From Rebecca billardiae RCC1528 (Eukaryota > Haptophyta), in the NCBI GenBank assembly GCA_965240325.2, contig OZ251226.1, positions 3,038,001 through 3,102,000 of the forward strand: 64,000 nucleotides of DNA, given 5' to 3'. The position numbers were made by a program, and so were the translations under genes. The notes under the pieces were generated by a model. That model was not told the DNA's origin and searched no databases. It worked only from the letters and a program-made list of their open reading frames with translations. Positions 20,901-33,462 of the stretch are shown piece after piece. Position 1 is the first letter of the stretch; the number at the start of each line of letters is the position of its first letter.

Positions 20901-23900
20901 CGGCGCGCCGAGCCCGCCGCCGACGGGCGGCGCTTGCCGCCGCCCGCGTCGGCGCCGCCGCGCGAGCTCGGCCGCGAGCCGCCGGCGGAGAGGCGGCCGC
21001 CGGGCGAGCTGACGGAGGAGCGGTGGCGCGCGAGCCTGCCGAGCGGCACGCGCACGCTCGGCGCCGCCGCGTCGAGCAGCGCGCCGATGTGCCGCGCCAC
21101 GCCGTCGAGCAGCTCGGCGCGCGAGACGCCCTCCGCGCCCGCGTCGGCGGCGGCTGCGCCGTCGCCCGTCGACGAGCGCCGCGGCTTGGCGGCGCCGGCG
21201 GCGCTGGCGGTGCTCAGCCGCCCCTTGGCGCCGCCCGCCGGCGGCGCGGCCGCGCTGCCCGGCGCGCGCGCGTCCTGCCGCGCGCCCAGCGCGAGCAGCA
21301 GCTCCACGCGGCACACGCCCACGCGGCTGGAGCAGTATGCGCCGTAGCGCGCGGCCGCGTGCGCAGGCAGCGGCTCAGAGAGCAGAGCGGCGACAGCCGG
21401 CGCGTTGCGCGGGTCGGTGGGCGGCAGGTGCGCGTGGAGGCGCGGCGGCGGCGCGGCGCCGTCCGCGCCGAGGCCCGCGCCCGCCACCTCCGCGTGCGCG
21501 TCCGCCACGCCCGTCGCCGACGGCGGCAGCCTGCTCGCGCGCGTGAGCGAGAAGAAGATCGCCGCCGCCGCGTCCAGCCGGCCGGCGAGCGTCGCGGCGC
21601 GCGCGCGCAGCGTGCGCGCGTGCGCGACGCGCGCGGCGTCGAGGCACGCGGCGGCGGCGACGTGCTCGTAGAGCGCGATGCACGGCATCGCCTCGAGCGC
21701 GCGCCCGCCGTCGCACAGCGCCTCCGCGCACACCGCGCACGCGCCCATCGCCTCCTCCTCCGACCAGGGCGAGTCGCCGCCGAACAGCGGCGCGCCTGGC
21801 AGCACGTCCGCGGGCGCGTACTCGGCAAAGTCGCACGCGCGCTGCGGGTGGGTGAGCGAGGCGGAGAAGATGGCGAGGACGAGCGCGCCGGCGAAGCGCG
21901 CGTGGTTCAGCCGGTCGCCCTGCTCGTCGTGCAGCGCGTGCCGCACCAGCCGGCCGAGCAGCACGAGGCCGCGCGCGCACGCCCACACGCCATGCGCGCT
22001 CAGCATCCCGCCCGCGCCGTCCGCATTCGCCACGATGCCCTCCCAGTAGTCGGCGGCGTGCAGCGCGAAGAAGCACGCGTCGACGGCGTCGGACCAGAGC
22101 TCGCGCGCGCGGCCCACGCTGCCCAGCGCGAACGCCAGCTCCGCCGCCTCGTGCAGCGCGTCCACGAGCAGCATGCGCTCGCCCTTGCGCCGGCACAGCT
22201 CGGCCGCGGACGCGTACGCCCGCATCGCCGCCGCCGCCGTCACGACGTCCGCCGCGCTCTCCTCGGCCTCGTCGCCGACGAGCGGGCGGATCGAGTCGGC
22301 GTTGGGCAGCACCGCCGGCTTCGCCACCTCCGCCGCGCCCGACGGCGTGCGCGGCTCGACGCCGCCCCGCTCCGCCAGCTCGCGCGCGGCGCGCAGCGCG
22401 CGCGCGCACTGGTTGAGATCACGCGCCGCGTTGGCGAGCGCGCGCCGCTCGTCCGGGGCGGCGTCGCCGACAAAGCGCGGGCCGGCGATCTTGACGCGCG
22501 CGTTGACGACGTGCGGCAGCACGCGCTCGGCCAGCCGCCCCGCGAACAGCCCGTGCGCGCCCAGCGCGAGCTCGAGCAGCCGGTGGAACAGCCCGGCGTC
22601 CGCCAGCGCCGTGCACGTCGCCAGGCAGAGGTTGGCCGCCCACGCCCAGTCGAGCTCCGAGCGCCCCTCGAACCACGCGTCGGCGGCGCCGGCGACGGAG
22701 GTGGCGGAGAGCGCGGCGTCGGCGTCGTCCGGCGCGCGCGGCGCGAGGCCGAGCCGCACGCGGTACGGCGCGCGCTCGTCCAGCGTGCCGCCCGCGCGCA
22801 GCGCGCCGAGCAGCTCGAGCAGCCGCTCGCACACGCGCAGCAGCGGCCGCGCGGCGAGCGCGCGCGCGACGCCCGCTGCCGTCGGCGGCCGCGCCGAGGC
22901 GCCGGGCGGGATGGCGGCCTCGAGGACGGGCGGCGGCGCGTGCAGCAGCGGCCACAGCGCGTTCCACACCAGCGCCGCCGCGCGCGTCGCGAGCGCGTGG
23001 CACTCGGCGCGCGCGCCCAGCACCGCCGCGCGCGCAAAGTCCGCCGCCACGTCCGCGCACGCGCGCATGCGCGGCGCGAGCGCCGGCGGCGCCGGGCCGC
23101 TGTCGGGTGGCGCCGAGGGCGCGTCGGCGGCGGGGTCGGCGGCGGGGTCGGGCGCGTCGGGCGCCGCCGCGTCCATCGCCTCGATCTCCGCGTCCGAGCG
23201 CGCGTGCAGGCACACCGCGCGCAGCAGCCGCAGCTGCGCCAGCCACGGCAGGTCGAGCTGGTACGCGGCGCGCGCCGCGTCGCGCCGCGCGCGCATCGCC
23301 GCGCGGTGCGAGAGAAGCCGAACGATCTTGGACGCGGCGGCGAGCTGCTCGGGCGGCGGGCCGGAGGGCGCGGCGGCGGGGTCGGCGGCGCCCGGCTTCG
23401 ACTTGCCGCCGCCGCCGCCGCCGCCGCCCGCCTTCCCCTTCTTGCCCCCCGCCTTGGCGCTGCCGCCGCGCGCGGGCGCCGAGCCCTCCGAGGCGGGCGG
23501 CGCTGGCGGGTGCCACTCCGCTGTGCTCGGGTAGGCGTGTCGAGCGCGCGCCTTGGTGAGCGCCGCGTCGATGCGCGCGAGGAGCGGGCGCACGTCGCCC
23601 GACGCGAGCTCCGCCGCCCGCGCCGCGTCCTTACCCGCGTCGCCCTTCGACTTGCGCCGCGCCGCCGCGCCGCCGGCCGCGCCGCCGCCGCCGCCGCCGG
23701 CCGGCTCGGCGGCGGCGCCGCCGCCGGCCGGCGCGCGCGCGGCCGCCAGGCCGCGCTCGCGCGCGCGCAGCGCGGCGGCGCAGAGCCGCGCGGCGAGCTC
23801 CACGTACCGCGGCTCCGCGCCGACGTGTCGCTCGCCCTCGCCGTGCAGCGCGTCCCACCCCACCTCGACCTGCCCCGCGCGCGCCGCGCCCAGCACCTTG

Positions 23901-26900
23901 GCCACGACGTCGGGCGCGCCGCCCGCGCCGCCCGCGCCCGCCGGCGGCGGCGGCTTGGGCGATCCGAGCGCGGGCTCGAGGGCGATGGCCTCCTCGAGCG
24001 CGCGCGCGTACAGCTCGGTGGCGTCGAGCCGCGGCGCGCCGAGCGCGCCGGCCGAGCCACCGCCCTCGCCCTCCGCCTCCTCCGCCGCGGCGGGCGCGTC
24101 CGCGTGCGCGCGCGGCGGCAGCAGCGCGCGCACGTCCGTCGCGGCGGCGAGCGCGCGGCACGCGTCGAGCTCGGCGGCGCGCGCGCAGATCTTGATGAGC
24201 GTGTGCGCGGCGCACGCGACGAGCGCGGGCGCGCCCGTCTGCCCGCGCAGACGCTCCGCGGGCAGCAGCCGGATCGCCGCGTGGCACATCGCGAGCGGCT
24301 GCAGCAGCAGCGCGGGCGGAGCGCTCAGCCGGCACAGCGGCTTGAGAATCGTGAGCGCGCGCGAGGCGGCGGTCAGGATGAGCGGCGCCTCGTCCAGCGC
24401 CGCGCCGAGCTGCAGCGCGATCAGCGGCAGCTTGGCGTGCTCGAGCAGCGCGCCCTCCGCCGCGGCGAGGCTCGCGCTCCCCGGCGGCGGCAGCGCCGGC
24501 GGCGGGCGCACCAGCTCGCTCGCGAGCAGCGCGTGCGCCAGCGCGCGCAGCAGCGGCGCGGGCTCATGCCGCGCGCGCTGCGCAAGCAGCCGCTGCCTGT
24601 CCAGCGGCGACTGCGCCCATACGGCGTGCGCGCTGTACACGCCCACGGTGTGCGGCGGGCGCGGCCGCCCGCCCTCCGGGTTGTGCACGAGGAAGCGGCC
24701 CCCGAGCTCGCGCAGCGCGCCGCCCGCCACGTCGTACGCGCCCAGCTGCGTCGCCGCGCGGCACAGGTACGCCCACAGGAGCGACAGCGGCAGCGGCAGC
24801 GCGGTCACCACCTCTGAGGTGGTCGCGCCAATCGAGCCGCACACCTCGCCGCGCGCGTCGAAGGCCGCGGTGGCGAAGACGTGCGGCGTGCCCGGCGCCA
24901 GCCCGCGCACCACCACGCAGCCGTGCAGCGGGTCCGACTCGAGCAGCGCAGAGTCGCCGAGCAGCGCCGCGCCGTCCGGCCCGACCCTGTGCCTCTGGCC
25001 GAGGCCCTCGTGCTCTGTGTTGTTGAGAGACACGTTCACGCCCGCCGAGGCGGCCTTGCCGAACACGGACACGTGCGTCACGCCGCCCGGCCCCGCCTCG
25101 CGCGGCGCGTACGGCTGCGGCCGCAGGCACACCTCGGTGGGCGTCCAGTACACGATCTGCGGCGCGGCCGGCGCGCGCTGCCGCGCGCGCGCGCGCGCGC
25201 GCGCGACCGTGGTCGCGGTCGGCGGCGCGGAGGGCGCGGTCGGTGGTGGCGAGCCCGAGCCATCGGAGCGGCGGTCCGCGTTGCGCTCGGCGTCCGCCTC
25301 CGAGCCGTCGGGCTCGGCGGGCGGCTGCGCGGCGGGCGTGCGCGCGAGGCGCAGCAGCTCCGCCTCTCGCGCGCCCTGCTGCCGCAGCAGCGCCGCCGCC
25401 TGCTCGAGCAGCGCCTCGGCCTGCGCCGCGCCAGGCCGATAAAAGGCGATGGCCATGAGGGCGCACGCGCGCGCCGCGAGGTCGTGGCGCGTCTCCGCGA
25501 GCAGCCGCCGCTCCGCGCCGGACGAGGCGTCGGCGAGCTCGGGCGCGGAGGCGTCCTCCTCCGCCTCGCGCGCCGCGTCGAGCCGCGAGCGCCGCCCGAA
25601 GATGCGCTGCTGCGCGCGCCGCACCATCGCCGCGCGCATGCCCTCGGCGTGCGCCGCCTTGGAGCGCGCATGCTCTCGGCTCAGCCCGCGCAGCAGCTCG
25701 CAGCGGTACAGCGCGATCAAGAGGTCTGCGTGCAGGCACGCGACGACCTGGCGCGTGGCGTCGTCAGACGTCGAGTACGGCAGCGCGGCCGGCACGTCCG
25801 CGCCGCCCGCGCCGCCGCCGCCCGCGCCCGCCGCCGTGGGCGCGCCCGCCGCGCTGCGCGTGGGCGAGCCGTGCGGCTGCGGCGGCTGCGGCGGCGCCGC
25901 GGCCGTCTCGGCGCGCGCGTGGCTCGCGGGCGCGTCAAAGCCGAGCAGCCGAGTCTCGGTGGTGACGGAGGGCGCGCCCTGCACGCCGCGCCGCGCGCAC
26001 TCGACCACGTCGGCGGAGCGCCACGCGCTGATCCGGCTGAGCGCCGTGCGCGCGACGACGCAGCCCTGCTCCGCCCGCCCGTCCCGCTCGAGCAGCTCGA
26101 CCAACCGCACGGCCGCCAGCGCAAACCACTGCATGTCGTCCAGCCCGCCGCCGACGAGCGCGAGCGGCTGGGGCTGCTCCGCGCCGCCGCCGCCGCCGCC
26201 GCCGGCCGCGCTGCTGGCGCCCGCGCCGCCGCCGCCGCTCGCGCCGCGCCTGGCGTGCGCGCTGCGCGTCGCGTCGTCCACCGCCACCAGCGTCCAGAAG
26301 ACCGCAGGCAGCATCGCCCGCAGTGCGTGCAGCTGCGCCGAGTCGCTCTCGAGCACAGACGCCTCCGAGTGCGGCGGGCTGAGCGCGGAGGCGGCCAGGT
26401 CGACGCGCTCGAGCAGCTCGGCGCAGTGCGCCCACACGAGCCGCGCGCCGTCGACGAGGAGGTCGGGGTGCTGCCGCGCGAGCGGCGCGCCCAGCTTGGA
26501 GCGCACGCCGAGCAGCGCGTCGGCGAGCTCGTCGAGCGCGGCCGAGCGCGCGTCGACCGCGACCACCGCCTCGGCCGCGTCCGTGCCCGCGATCGCCGCC
26601 GCCGCGCGGATCTCGTCGCGCGCGGCGCAGAGCACGCGCGTCGCGAGGTGCAGCGGCGTCGCGCTCGGCGTGGTGTGCGGCTGCGGCCACGGCGGCGCCG
26701 TCGCCAGCTCGATCCCCTCCGCCTGCGCCGCGCGCTGCGCGCGCAGCTCCGCGCTCGGCCGCAGCGAGTCGAAGCGGCCGAGCTCGCGCGCGCGGAAGGC
26801 GAGGCCGAGGAGCTCGACGTGCTGCGAGAGGGGGACGGTGGCCTCCGCCGTGCGCGCCGCCGCCGCGGCCTCCTCCACGCGCTCGAGCAGCGCGTCCATC

Positions 26901-28306
26901 TCCTCCTCGCTCGGCACGCCGCCGCCGCCGCCGCCGTCCGCGCCCGCGTCGGCGGGCGCGGCTGCGGCCGCGGCCGCGCCGCCGCCGTCCGCGCCGCCAT
27001 CCGCGCCCGCGCCGCCGGGCTCGGCGGCGGCGGGCGCGGCGGCGTCGGCCGCGTTGGAGCGGAGCGAGCGCCGCCCGCCGCGGCGCACCATCCGCGCGTG
27101 CTCCTTCAGCAGCTCGTCGTGCGCCACGATCGCCGCGAGGTGCGGCTCGACGATCGTGCACGCGCGCGTGAGCGCGTGCGCGAGCGCGGCCGCGACGGCG
27201 GCTGCCGGGTGCGCCGCCTCGTGCGCGAGGCCGCGGCGCGAGGTGTCGTAGCGCGTGGCGCAGGCGATGAGCATCGCGATCTTCTCCTGGTCGAACGCGA
27301 ACTCCGCGAGCGCGCTGTCCAGGTCGGCGGGCTGGTACGCGCCGGTGCACAGCTTGTACTTGATCTCGAGCGCGCGCAGCTCGCCCTGCGCGTGCACGAG
27401 CTCCTGTGTCACGTCCATCGACGCCGGCGTCGGGTCGAAGCGCTCGAGGCGGACGAGGCGGGTCTGCTGCGCGACGGCGTGCGCGGCGGCGCGCTCCGCG
27501 CCGCCCAGCTCGCCGCACCCCTCGTAGCAGTGGCACAGCGCCGTGTACAGCTGCGCGCGCCAGCGCATGAAGCGCGGCTGCAGCAGCGGCACGAGCGCGT
27601 CCAGGCAGAGCGCGCACCACGCGAGAGGCTCGATCGCGAGCGCGCAGAGCTCGGGGGTCATCAGCGGCTGCGCGAGGCGGTACATGTGGACCGTGCCGTT
27701 GTACACCAGCCAGTACAGCCGCTCGTGCTGCACCGCGCGCTCGAGCGTCTCCTTGAGCGCGCCGAGCGCGCGCACGAGCGCCGCGCGCGTGCGGCCGCGC
27801 GCGAGGCCCGGGTCGAGCGCGAGGCTCATCGAGGCGCGGCAGAGCTGCAGGCCGAACTGCGCGCGGACCCACAGCGCGAGGTAGGCCTCGTCCTTCGCCG
27901 AGCGCACCTCCGCCTCGCCCACCTCCGCCAGCGCGCCCTCGAGCGCGGGCGAGAAGCAGTGCACGAGCGCGAGGTGGTGCGCGCGCAGCTCGACCAGCAT
28001 CTCCGCCACCTCGATCATGCGCTCGAGGTAGAGGGCGGAGGAGAGCTTCGAGCGGTACTGCGCCATGATGCCGAGCAGCTGGCCCGGCAGCGCCGCGCGC
28101 TTCGCCGCCGCGCGCTTCGAGCGCTCGATGTCGTCGTGCGTGACGGGCGGCGGCGGGTCGCGGCCCTGCAGCTGCGCGTCCTTCGCCATCTCCGCGGCGA
28201 CGGCCTTGCGCAGCTCATCGAACTCCTCCTCGAAGTTGACGATCGGCTCGCGGTACTTCTTCCGCGCCTGCAGCTGCGCCGCCGTCGGCTGCACGCTCTT
28301 CGACAT
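17789..28306 (-). CDS. CFAP54: CFAP54, central-apparatus ciliary protein
   Basis: Five exons on the minus strand: 28306-19378, 19288-19185, 19044-18877, 18735-18424, 18292-17789, introns 89, 140, 141 and 131 bp, giving 3,338 residues (human CFAP54 is about 3,100). The N-terminal CFAP54 domain shows the family hallmarks WLVYNGTVHMYRLAQPLM (199-216) and WRAQLYTALCHCYEGC (249-264). A fibronectin-III-like segment lies near residues 1047-1160. Much of the rest is helical repeat with many Ala/Gly/Pro low-complexity insertions; the last exon encodes a run of 12 prolines. CFAP54 is a C1d projection scaffold of the central pair, needed for normal beating. An upstream ATG at 28420 would add 38 residues, but MSKSVQ looks like the natural start. 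All introns lie in the last 1.6 kb. Confidence 0.87.
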
Positions 28307-28537
28307 CCCGCCCGAGCGAGCGAGCGCGCGCGCGTCGAGCGCGAGCGCGTGCTGTTGGTTACAAGCCCTGCTGGCCTGCCTTGCGCTTGAGTTGCGGCTA
28401 CAACCGCCAGCCGCAGCCATGGCGGTGGATCCGGGAGCTCAAAGCCGGACTCTGCTCACCATTGAGTGGTGAGCAGCGCGGAAGGAACTCACACCGTTGG
28501 CGCAGCGCGTCGGCCAGTAGGCAGCTCGCCACCAGTC
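28307..28537. promoter_or_regulatory. Divergent CFAP54/GCP2 spacer
   Basis: 231 bp between the preferred start codons (117 bp if CFAP54 starts at 28420). No TATA-like sequence is seen. Shared promoter inferred from layout. Confidence 0.4.
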
Positions 28538-31500
28538 ATGCGGGGGGCCGAGCCGCCGCCCGGCGAGGGCACGTTCCGGCCGATCGTCGGGCGGCTGATG
28601 GAGCTGCTCGACGTCGGTGGCGAGCCCGACGAGTACGCCCAGCTGCTCGCCCAGCACGTCTCGAGCGAGGCCATGTCCGCTGTCGGGATGGATCTCGTGT
28701 GCCGCAAGCTGCGCGAGCGCGCCGCGCGGCCGGAGGAGTTTGACGCGCACTGCCAGAGCCTGCGCGAGGACGGGTGCGCGCGCGCGGTGTGTGTGTGCAT
28801 GTGCCCATCGCCCGCCGCGCGCACCTGCCGCCGGGGCTCCGCTCGCGCGGCCGAGCACCCGGTCGCACGCGCGGGTGCGCGTTTTGAGCGTGCCGGCTCA
28901 CGCGCGCATGCGCGCTCGCGCGCCGCACGCGCCGCGCCGCGCGCGCAGGGTGCGCGAGGTGGACCGTGTGCTTCACCTGATGCAAAAGCTCGCCGAGGAC
29001 AAGGCCGTCCTCACCATGCTCGGCGACGGCAGCACAGCCGCGGCAGGCGCGTCGCCAGCCTCGGCCACGTCCTCAGCCGCGCGCCGGGACGGGCGCGCCC
29101 TGCTCCCGCACCAGCGCTCGAGCGCGGGGATCGACGCGTTCGAGGCGGGGTCCGTGTCGTCCGAGGACAGCCCCGTCCTCCCGGGCGCGACGCTCTCCCC
29201 CGCGTCGATGAAGCAGCTCAACGCGCTCACGCTCACGCCTCCGAGCGGCGGCGGCGGCGGCGGCGGCGCGGGCGCGGACGGCGTGAGGCGTGGCAGCCTG
29301 GGCGCGGGCGCGGAGGGCCGCGCGCTGCGCGCGCGCACCAGCGGGCAGCTCGATCGCGAGAACAGCGGGCCCACGCCGCCCGCCGCCGCCTGGGGCGCTC
29401 GCGCCGGCGCCCCGCGCACCTCGTCGGGCCTGGCGGACGCGGGCCGCGCGCTCGCCGCTCGGCCGGCGGCGCCCGGCAGCGGCGGTGCGGACGGCGCGCC
29501 ACCGCCGCCGCCGCAGCCGCTGGCGTCGCGCGCCGCGGAGGTCGACGTGCCCGGGAGGGGCGGCGCCCCGCGCGGCGGCGCGCGCGCGCCCGAGCACGCG
29601 ACGCCCGCGAGCGCGGGCGCGGGCGCAGGCGGCGCGCGCGCGGCGGCGGCGGGCGGCGGCGGAGGCGGACGCCCAGGCACGCGCGCCGCCGGGGCGGCCT
29701 CGGCCGCGCGCGCCGCCGCGGCCGCGGACGCGTCGGCGGGCGGTGCCGTGCCTCTGGGCACGCTGCCGCCGGCTGCGCAGGAGCACCAGCTCGTGAGCGA
29801 CCTGCTCTCCGCGCTGCTCGGCATCGAGACGCCGTACATCGTGATGCGCAGCCGCGCGCTGCCGCCCGAGCTGGCGGCGGCGGCCGCGGCCGCCAGCGGC
29901 TCGGGGCCTCCGCCCGCGCGCGCGGTGTCCTTCGCGCTGCACCCGACGCTGTGCGCGGAGGTGGACCCGGCGCTGGCCGAGCTGGTGGGGCGGATGCTCC
30001 CGCTCTGCGCGCACTACGTCCAGGTCGAGCACTTCGCCACCGCCGCCACCTCGGACTGGCAGCGCGGGCTGGTGTGCCACGCGCTCGGCGCGGCGATCCG
30101 CGAGCTGGCGCGCGAGCACGTCGTGCTGGTGGCGCAGCTCGAGGCGGCGTTCGCGCGGGCGGAGCTGGGGGCGCAGCGGATGTGGTGGTACGTGCAGCCT
30201 GCGATGCACACGCTCGGCACGCTCGACCGGCTGTGCACCGCCGCCGCCGCCTCGGCGGGCCTGGCGGAGGGGCGCGGCGGCGCGCTGCTCGCCACCGTGC
30301 ACGCGCAGGGGGTGGAGCACGCGGGCACGACACAGGCGGAGCAGCTGTTCGCGCACCTGCTCGAGCGCGCGTCGGTGCCGCTGCAGCGGATGCTCGCGGA
30401 GTGGCTGTCGGACGGCCGCGTCGACGACCCGTACGGCGAGTTCTTCGTCGCGCAGAACACCTCCCTCCAGCGCGACAACATCCGAGTTGACTACAACGAC
30501 CGCTATTGGCAGCTGCGCTTCACGCTGCGCGAGGGGCAGCTGCCGCCCTTCCTCAGGCACGTCGCGCACAAGGTGCTCGCGGCGGGCAAGTACGTGCACG
30601 TGCTGCGCGAGTGCGGCGTGCCGCTCGACGCGCGCCCGCCGCCGCCCTTCCTCGCCCACCCCTCGCGCGACGGCGGGTACTTCGAGGGCGCGATCTCGTC
30701 TCTGCACGCGCACGTGTCTGCGCTGCTGCTGCAGCACCTGCTGGGCGAGCGCAAGCTGATCGAGGTGCTGAGCTCGCTGAAGCACTACCTGCTGCTCGAC
30801 CAGGGCGACTTCTTCGTGCACTTCCTCGACATCGCCGAGCCCGAGCTCATCAAGGACGTCGACGACATCGCCGAGGGCCGCCTCGCCTCCTTCCTCGAGC
30901 TCGCGCTCCGCGCGTCGACCGCGGCGCACGACCCGCACCGCGAGCGGCTGTCTTGCAAGCTGCTGCCGTACAACCTGACGAACCAGCTGCTGCGCATCAT
31001 CCACGCGTCGGGCTCGGGGGCGGAGGGCGGCGCGGCGCCGCCCGCCGAGCCGCACCCCTCCGCGCGCGTGCCCGGCCTCGACGCCTTCACCTTCGAGTTC
31101 GAGGTGGAGTGGCCGCTGTGCATCGTGGTCTCGCGGCACGCGCTTGTCAAGTACCAGCTGCTGTTCAGGCACCTTTTCCACTGCAAGTGCGTGACAAGGG
31201 GGGGCGCGAGCCGGGCGCCGAGCGCGCGCCGCCGCCGCCGACGACGCGGCCGACCTCCCTCCCTCCCTCCCTCCCTCCCTCCTCCCTCCTCCCGCGCGCG
31301 CGCAGGCACGTGGAGCGCCAGCTGAGCGGCGCGTGGCTCTCGCAGCAGGGCGTGAAGGAGCTGCCCGTGGCGCGGGCGCTCTTCCCCGCGTACACGCTGC
31401 GGCAGCGGATGCTGCACTTCTTGCACAACCTGCAGTACTACATGGTGTACGAGGTGATGGAGCCGCGCTGGCACGCGCTGCTCCCGCGCGTGCGCGCCGC

Positions 31501-32093
31501 GCACTCCGTCGACGAGGTCGTCTCGCACCACAACGACTTCCTCGACGCGTGCCTCAAAGAGGTCATGCTCCGGGACGCGCACCTGCTCAAGATGCTCGCC
31601 AAGCTGCTCACCGTCTGCGTGCTCTTCGCGGACTACACCGCCGTCGTGATGGGCTCGGTCGAGGCGATCCTCGCCGCGGCGGAGCTCTCGCACCAGAACG
31701 TGCGCCGGGACTCGGCGCACGCGCCGGGCAAGATGATGCCGCAGGGCAAGCGCCGACAGATGCACATTGCGGTGCGCGCGGCGCGCGCGCGCCGAGCGCG
31801 CGCGCGCCAAGCGCGCGCGCGCCAAGCGCGCGCGCCCGCGCTCACGCCGCCACCGCCGCCGCCGCCGCCGCCGCGGTGCACAGGTGGCGTCGCAGCACAT
31901 CCGCGCGATCCTCGCCGAGAAGAAGTACGTCGAGTCGGTGCTGCGCTTCGAGCAGAGCTTCACACACAGCCTCACCGAGCTGATGGCCAAGCTGCAGCTG
32001 CGCTCGGCGGGCGACTGGGTGCTCGCCAACCTCGTGGCGCGCCTCGACTACAACGGCTTCTACGCGCACGCGCACGCCGCCCACGCATCCTGA
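28538..32093 (+). CDS. TUBGCP2: Gamma-tubulin complex component 2 (GCP2/Spc97)
   Basis: Four exons: 28538-28773, 28949-31186, 31306-31771, 31884-32093, with introns of 175, 119 and 112 bp (donors gtgcgc, gtgcgt, gtgcgc), give 1,049 residues against about 900 in human GCP2. The extra length is an Ala/Gly/Pro/Ser-rich region at about residues 105-350. The conserved core begins near 355 and matches GCP2 rather than GCP3: DDPYGEFFV, DYNDRYWQLRFTL, GKYVHVLRECG, LDQGDFFVHFLD, then HCKHVERQLSGAW across intron 2, LQYYMVYEVMEPRWH, and the terminal ARLDYNGFY. It nucleates microtubules as part of the gamma-tubulin complex at basal bodies and spindle poles. Intron 2 contains a (CTCC)n tract; intron 3 is almost pure G/C. 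Confidence 0.93.
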
Positions 32094-32298
32094 GCGCGCG
32101 CGGGGCCGGGGCGCCCGCTGCGGGCGCCACCGACGATCCCGGCATCCCGGCAGCTGACGCGGGACGACTGACGACCGCTTGTCGTGCCACCCTCCGGCCT
32201 CCGCTGCATGCTCCGGCGCTCCGCTGATTGCCGGCACTACTGGTCGTCTACTCCCACCATTGCCATTGGCCTTGGGAATGTCATCCAGCAGATATATG

Positions 32299-32304
32299 AA
32301 TAAA
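32299..32304 (+). terminator. Candidate polyadenylation signal (AATAAA)
   Basis: AATAAA lies 206 bp beyond the GCP2 stop codon and directly before the (TA)n tract, mirroring the arrangement after the glycosyltransferase at 5572. Confidence 0.3.

Positions 32305-32305
<1 letters not shown>

Positions 32306-32376
<71 letters not shown>
32306..32376. repeat. (TA)n dinucleotide tract, 71 bp
   Basis: Uninterrupted TA repeat, followed by a shorter broken one at about 32412-32440. Confidence 0.97.
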
Positions 32377-32378
<2 letters not shown>

Positions 32379-33462
32379 TATGATGACGCGATACTATGGG
32401 CGGGACGGATTTATTATATATATTATATATATATATATATTGGGCGCATGATGCTGCTGGCATCACGGCATTGGACCGTGCGCATTGGCATCAGTCAATA
32501 GTCATTTGATGAGTCAATCGGTGCCTCGCGGTGGCGGTGCCACCGCACTCCTCGACCTCAGAGTCAGCGCTAGCCAGTCATGCACCGCGCTGGACGACCC
32601 GCTAGACCGTCATACTAGTATGAGTATAAATTCCTTCGGGCGCATCGTCCCCTAAGGCCTAACTCCCTCTGCTCCAGGCTCACTTAGCAGCAGGCGTCGG
32701 CGGCGCTGACCGTATTTATTTGATGATATGATCGTCATGATGACGACGAGTGCACATCATATGGTCGTCACCGCGTCTTGTCGTATGATGCGGATTGATG
32801 ATATGCATGTAGTGGGGTCAGAGCTCCGACCGTTACACTCTCGGTTGCCACAATCTCCCGAAATCTCTTAGCGCATGAACTATCACACGGGTATTTACTT
32901 GGACGAACTAGTTAGTCACAGGCGGTAAGGCTTAATTCCAGGGTGTAGAATCCGCCTGTGCCAATTTCAGACTGCCAAAATGTGATCTAGACGGTGCGAT
33001 TCTGGTGCAAATAGCGAGATCACCTTGGAGATCGTGTATCTCCCCTACTAATGTTGCCGAGATCGCGTCGAGATTGAGGTCGTATATCTCCAGTATGTGA
33101 CATTTTTTCGCAAAACTTGTCAGCGTGACCCCAGCTCATTTCAGGCGAATATTGACATCCCAAAGTTTGAGAGCCTCATCTCAAGACGACAGGAAGTTGG
33201 ATTTTGGGCCACGCACCCCCCAGACCCAGTGGGGCTCTGACCCCTCTAATATGCATGTTTTCCGGCCGACAACTCCGACGATCGAGCCCACGCTGGCAGT
33301 AGCACTGCTTGCCCTTGGCATAGCCGCTGAGCCGGGAGCCAGTCTGAGAGGAAGCCAGTCGCCAGATGCCCGCGGGCCAGTTCGGCAAGCCAACTCGATG
33401 GAGCAGCCCTGTCTGTCGGCGGCTGGTCGGCGGGTCGAGTCACGCCGCGGTATGCTCCTCAC

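Larger units (their letters stand above)
32094..33462. other. Intergenic stretch with (TA)n tract
   Basis: After GCP2 the sequence becomes AT-rich (32290-32440) and then of ordinary composition to the end of NRT2. A phrase like gagatcgtgtatctcc recurs in altered form near 33029 and 33078. An open frame crossing 33125-33462 overlaps the NRT2 end and is not called. No gene seen. Confidence 0.55.

Noticed and set aside
19283-24817. 1,844-codon plus-strand frame
   Set aside because: Antisense to CFAP54 with aligned codons; Arg/Ala-rich and without domains.
28307-28420. CFAP54 start at 28420 rather than 28306
   Set aside because: The extra 38 residues are Ala/Arg/Ser-rich and look like translated leader; kept as an alternative because no transcript data are available.
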